This document shows positions 6,211 to 7,509 of a stretch of 7,509 nt of DNA, one piece after another (position 1 is the first letter of the stretch; each line of letters begins with the position of its first letter). The position numbers and the translations under genes were made by a program. The notes under the pieces were generated by a model that saw only the letters and a list, made by a program, of their open reading frames with translations, was not told the origin of the DNA and did no database searches. The DNA is taken from positions 1-7,509 of the forward strand of contig CABQWP010000077.1 of the NCBI GenBank assembly GCA_902467875.1. Direction: 5' to 3'. This DNA comes from an uncultured Collinsella sp. GTDB lineage: Bacteria > Actinomycetota > Coriobacteriia > Coriobacteriales > Coriobacteriaceae.

Positions 6211-6699
6211 TTATGCCTGCTGATAGTGCAGGTGCTTCTCGTCGATATCGGCCAGGTCGCGGTCGAGGTAGCGGCGCGCAAGCCAGTTGGCCATGGGAAG
6301 GTTCTGGTCCAGGTAGTTGCCGCACTCCTCGGGAGCGGCACCGGGGACATCGCCCTCAAAGTCGGCGACAAACTCGAACAGCTCACGCACGAGCGGCAGG
6401 ATCTCCTCGCTCGTCACCTCGCCAAATACGACGAGGTAAAAGCCCGTGCGGCAGCCCATGGGGCCAAAGTAGACAATGCGGCCCGACCACTCGGCATGAT
6501 TGCGAAGGAACGTCGCGCCCAGGTGCTCGATGGTGTGGCACTCGGCCGTGTTCATGACCGGCTCCTTGTTGGGCGTGGTCAGGCGCAGGTCAAAGGTGGT
6601 GACGGCGGCCCCGGTCGCCGGATCGCGGTCGATGCGGCTCACATACACGCCGGGCTCAAGCAACAGATGGTCAACGGAAAAGCTCGCAATGCGCTCCAT
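6211..6699 (-). CDS. luxS: S-ribosylhomocysteine lyase (LuxS, AI-2 synthesis)
   Basis: A complete 162-residue cytoplasmic enzyme that splits S-ribosylhomocysteine into homocysteine and 4,5-dihydroxy-2,3-pentanedione, the precursor of autoinducer-2, in the activated methyl cycle. The metal site is intact: His55 and His59 in HTIEHLGATFLRNH, and Cys126 in EECGNYLDQNLPMANW. Catalytic Glu58 and Cys83 (GPMGCRTGFYL) are also present. Length and motif order match the family throughout. The ATG at 6697-6699 has an AGAGGAT site (minus strand, 6705-6711) six bases ahead. It ends in TAA, followed by a strong terminator, and a plausible promoter lies at 6763-6792, so it is probably monocistronic. The partner nucleosidase that makes its substrate (MTAN/Pfs) is not in this window. 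Confidence 0.98.
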   Translation of the reverse strand: MERIASFSVDHLLLEPGVYVSRIDRDPATGAAVTTFDLRLTTPNKEPVMNTAECHTIEHLGATFLRNHAEWSGRIVYFGPMGCRTGFYLVVFGEVTSEEILPLVRELFEFVADFEGDVPGAAPEECGNYLDQNLPMANWLARRYLDRDLADIDEKHLHYQQA

Positions 6700-6721
6700 G
6701 GCAGATCCTCTCGGTAGTCAA

Positions 6722-6793
6722 TTTGGGACGGGCTCTTTTAGCTGGTTCGAATGGTCGCACCAATCATACCAGTCAAAAAAGCCCCGTCCCAAA
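6722..6793. repeat. Inverted repeat spanning the luxS upstream region
   Basis: TTTGGGACGGG (6722-6732) and CCCGTCCCAAA (6783-6793) form a perfect 11-bp stem. The adjacent inner stretches 6733-6745 (CTCTTTTAGCTGG) and 6769-6782 (CCAGTCAAAAAAGC) are roughly complementary, extending the symmetry with mismatches. The structure fills almost the whole gap between the nucleoside hydrolase stop and luxS. In a readthrough RNA from the hydrolase gene it could fold as a long hairpin and act as a terminator. In DNA, the right arm overlaps the proposed luxS -35 box. Confidence 0.65.
6763..6792 (-). promoter_or_regulatory. luxS: Possible luxS promoter with extended -10
   Basis: On the minus strand, TTGGGA (6792-6787) and TATGAT (6768-6763) are 18 bases apart. 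The -10 is preceded by TGG, giving an extended -10 motif TGGTATGAT. Transcription would start near 6756, leaving a leader of roughly 55 bases before luxS. The -35 matches the TTGACA consensus at four of six positions. This is motif matching only. Confidence 0.45.
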
Positions 6794-6801
6794 AAGACAA
6801 C

Positions 6802-7509
6802 TTAGCCCAGGACGCGGGCCATACGCGTCTTGAACTCGGACAGGAAGCGCGGAGCATCCACGGTCAGTGCCACAAGCGTGCTCTTGTCCGGATCGGACAG
6901 GCGGCGCTCATCGCAGATGGTGCGACCGCGGTACTCGCCCAGCAGATCAACACGCAGGTTGCAGCCGAGCGCACCTACGAGCGTGGGGTCGATCGCCACG
7001 GCAACGGCCAGCGGATCGTGCAGCGCACAACCACCCAGGTAGGGTGCGTTCATCTCGTACGAGCCAATGTAGTGCTCGACCATGCTCGCAAATGCGCAGC
7101 CCGCCATGGTGCCCGAGCCCGTCCAGCCGGCAATGTCGCGGCGTGTGAGCACCACGCGATGCGTCACGTCCAGACCCACCATGGTGAGCTTACGGCCCGA
7201 GCGCAGCACCGCGTCGGCTGCCTCGGGGTCGCTCGCCATACTGGCCTCGGCGCCCGCGCTCACGTTGCCGGGCACGGTAAGGGCGCCGCCCATCACGACC
7301 ACGCGGCCGATGGACATCATCGCCGCCGCATCGCGCTCCAGGGCGAGCGCCAGGTTGGAGAGCGGGCCAGTCGCCACGTAGACCAGATCGGGACCATAGG
7401 TGCGCGCGGCATCGATCAGATAATCGACCGCAGCGTTGCCGTCGGCCGAGGTCGCCCCCACCGGCTCGTAGGGCGACGCGGGCACGCTCGCGCCGCCGAG
7501 ATGGCGCTG
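6802..7509 (-). CDS. Nucleoside hydrolase, IunH/RihA-C-like family (5' end outside window)
   Basis: The minus-strand frame is open from the right edge to TAA at 6802-6804, giving the last 235 residues. This is about three quarters of a normal family member of roughly 310-330 residues. The fragment enters at QRHLGGASVP, equivalent to the usual HGxDGLGG region. Family motifs follow in order: VATGPLSNLALAL, RVVVMGGALTVPGNVS, SDPEAADAVL, VGLDVTHRV, and LHDPLAVAVAIDP with the conserved His-Asp (fragment residues 164-165). These enzymes hydrolyse the N-glycosidic bond of ribonucleosides to free base and ribose, using calcium bound by N-terminal aspartates that lie outside this window. The usual AEFN ribose-binding stretch reads AEAS here (7240-7251), so substrate preference cannot be named. 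A GTG at 7483-7485 is internal and not the start. Confidence 0.92.
   Translation of the reverse strand, partial: QRHLGGASVPASPYEPVGATSADGNAAVDYLIDAARTYGPDLVYVATGPLSNLALALERDAAAMMSIGRVVVMGGALTVPGNVSAGAEASMASDPEAADAVLRSGRKLTMVGLDVTHRVVLTRRDIAGWTGSGTMAGCAFASMVEHYIGSYEMNAPYLGGCALHDPLAVAVAIDPTLVGALGCNLRVDLLGEYRGRTICDERRLSDPDKSTLVALTVDAPRFLSEFKTRMARVLG

Noticed and set aside
1..7509. tRNA, rRNA, CRISPR array, transposase, toxin-antitoxin or phage genes
   Set aside because: No cloverleaf, rRNA-like stretch, regularly spaced direct repeats or matching protein signature was found. The window is almost fully covered by housekeeping and signalling genes.

Overview
The window looks like chromosomal DNA from a high-GC Gram-positive gut bacterium of the class Coriobacteriia, most likely Collinsella or a close relative. 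That placement is an inference from GC-rich third codon positions, strong AGGAG-type ribosome binding sites, actinobacterial-style proteins and the presence of luxS; no marker gene in the window proves it.

Layout. At the left edge, on the + strand, is the Ala/Pro-rich, double zinc-ribbon tail of a larger protein, probably of the SPFH/virion-core-like family (1-222). A weak hairpin follows, then a complete lipoprotein gene (303-1145). A strong 15-bp hairpin (1196-1230) separates these from a convergent minus-strand block. That block is a tightly coupled three-gene signalling operon read right to left: a 7TM membrane sensor with no recognisable kinase core (3369-5252), a membrane histidine kinase with intact H, N and G boxes (1873-3372), and a NarL/FixJ-type response regulator (1256-1876). 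Both junctions are 4-base overlaps, GTGA and ATGA.

Right of the operon, still on the minus strand, are a near-perfect 20-bp inverted repeat (5367-5415), a DUF4867-type cupin-like gene (5422-6066), luxS (6211-6699) with a textbook terminator (6151-6181), and the 3' part of a nucleoside hydrolase gene that runs off the right edge (6802-7509). luxS (S-ribosylhomocysteine to homocysteine plus the AI-2 precursor) and the nucleoside hydrolase (ribose release from nucleosides) both belong to nucleoside/methyl-cycle salvage, but separate signals suggest independent transcription units.

The most interesting non-coding signals are a dyad-symmetric cluster of four TGTTC/GAACA boxes over the DUF4867 gene's upstream region and start (6066-6111), and an inverted repeat whose arms flank the likely luxS promoter (6722-6793). 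The most interesting coding signals are the paired kinase-less and kinase-competent sensors, and a nucleoside hydrolase that lacks the usual ribose-binding Phe-Asn pair. No tRNA, rRNA, CRISPR array, transposase or phage gene is visible.
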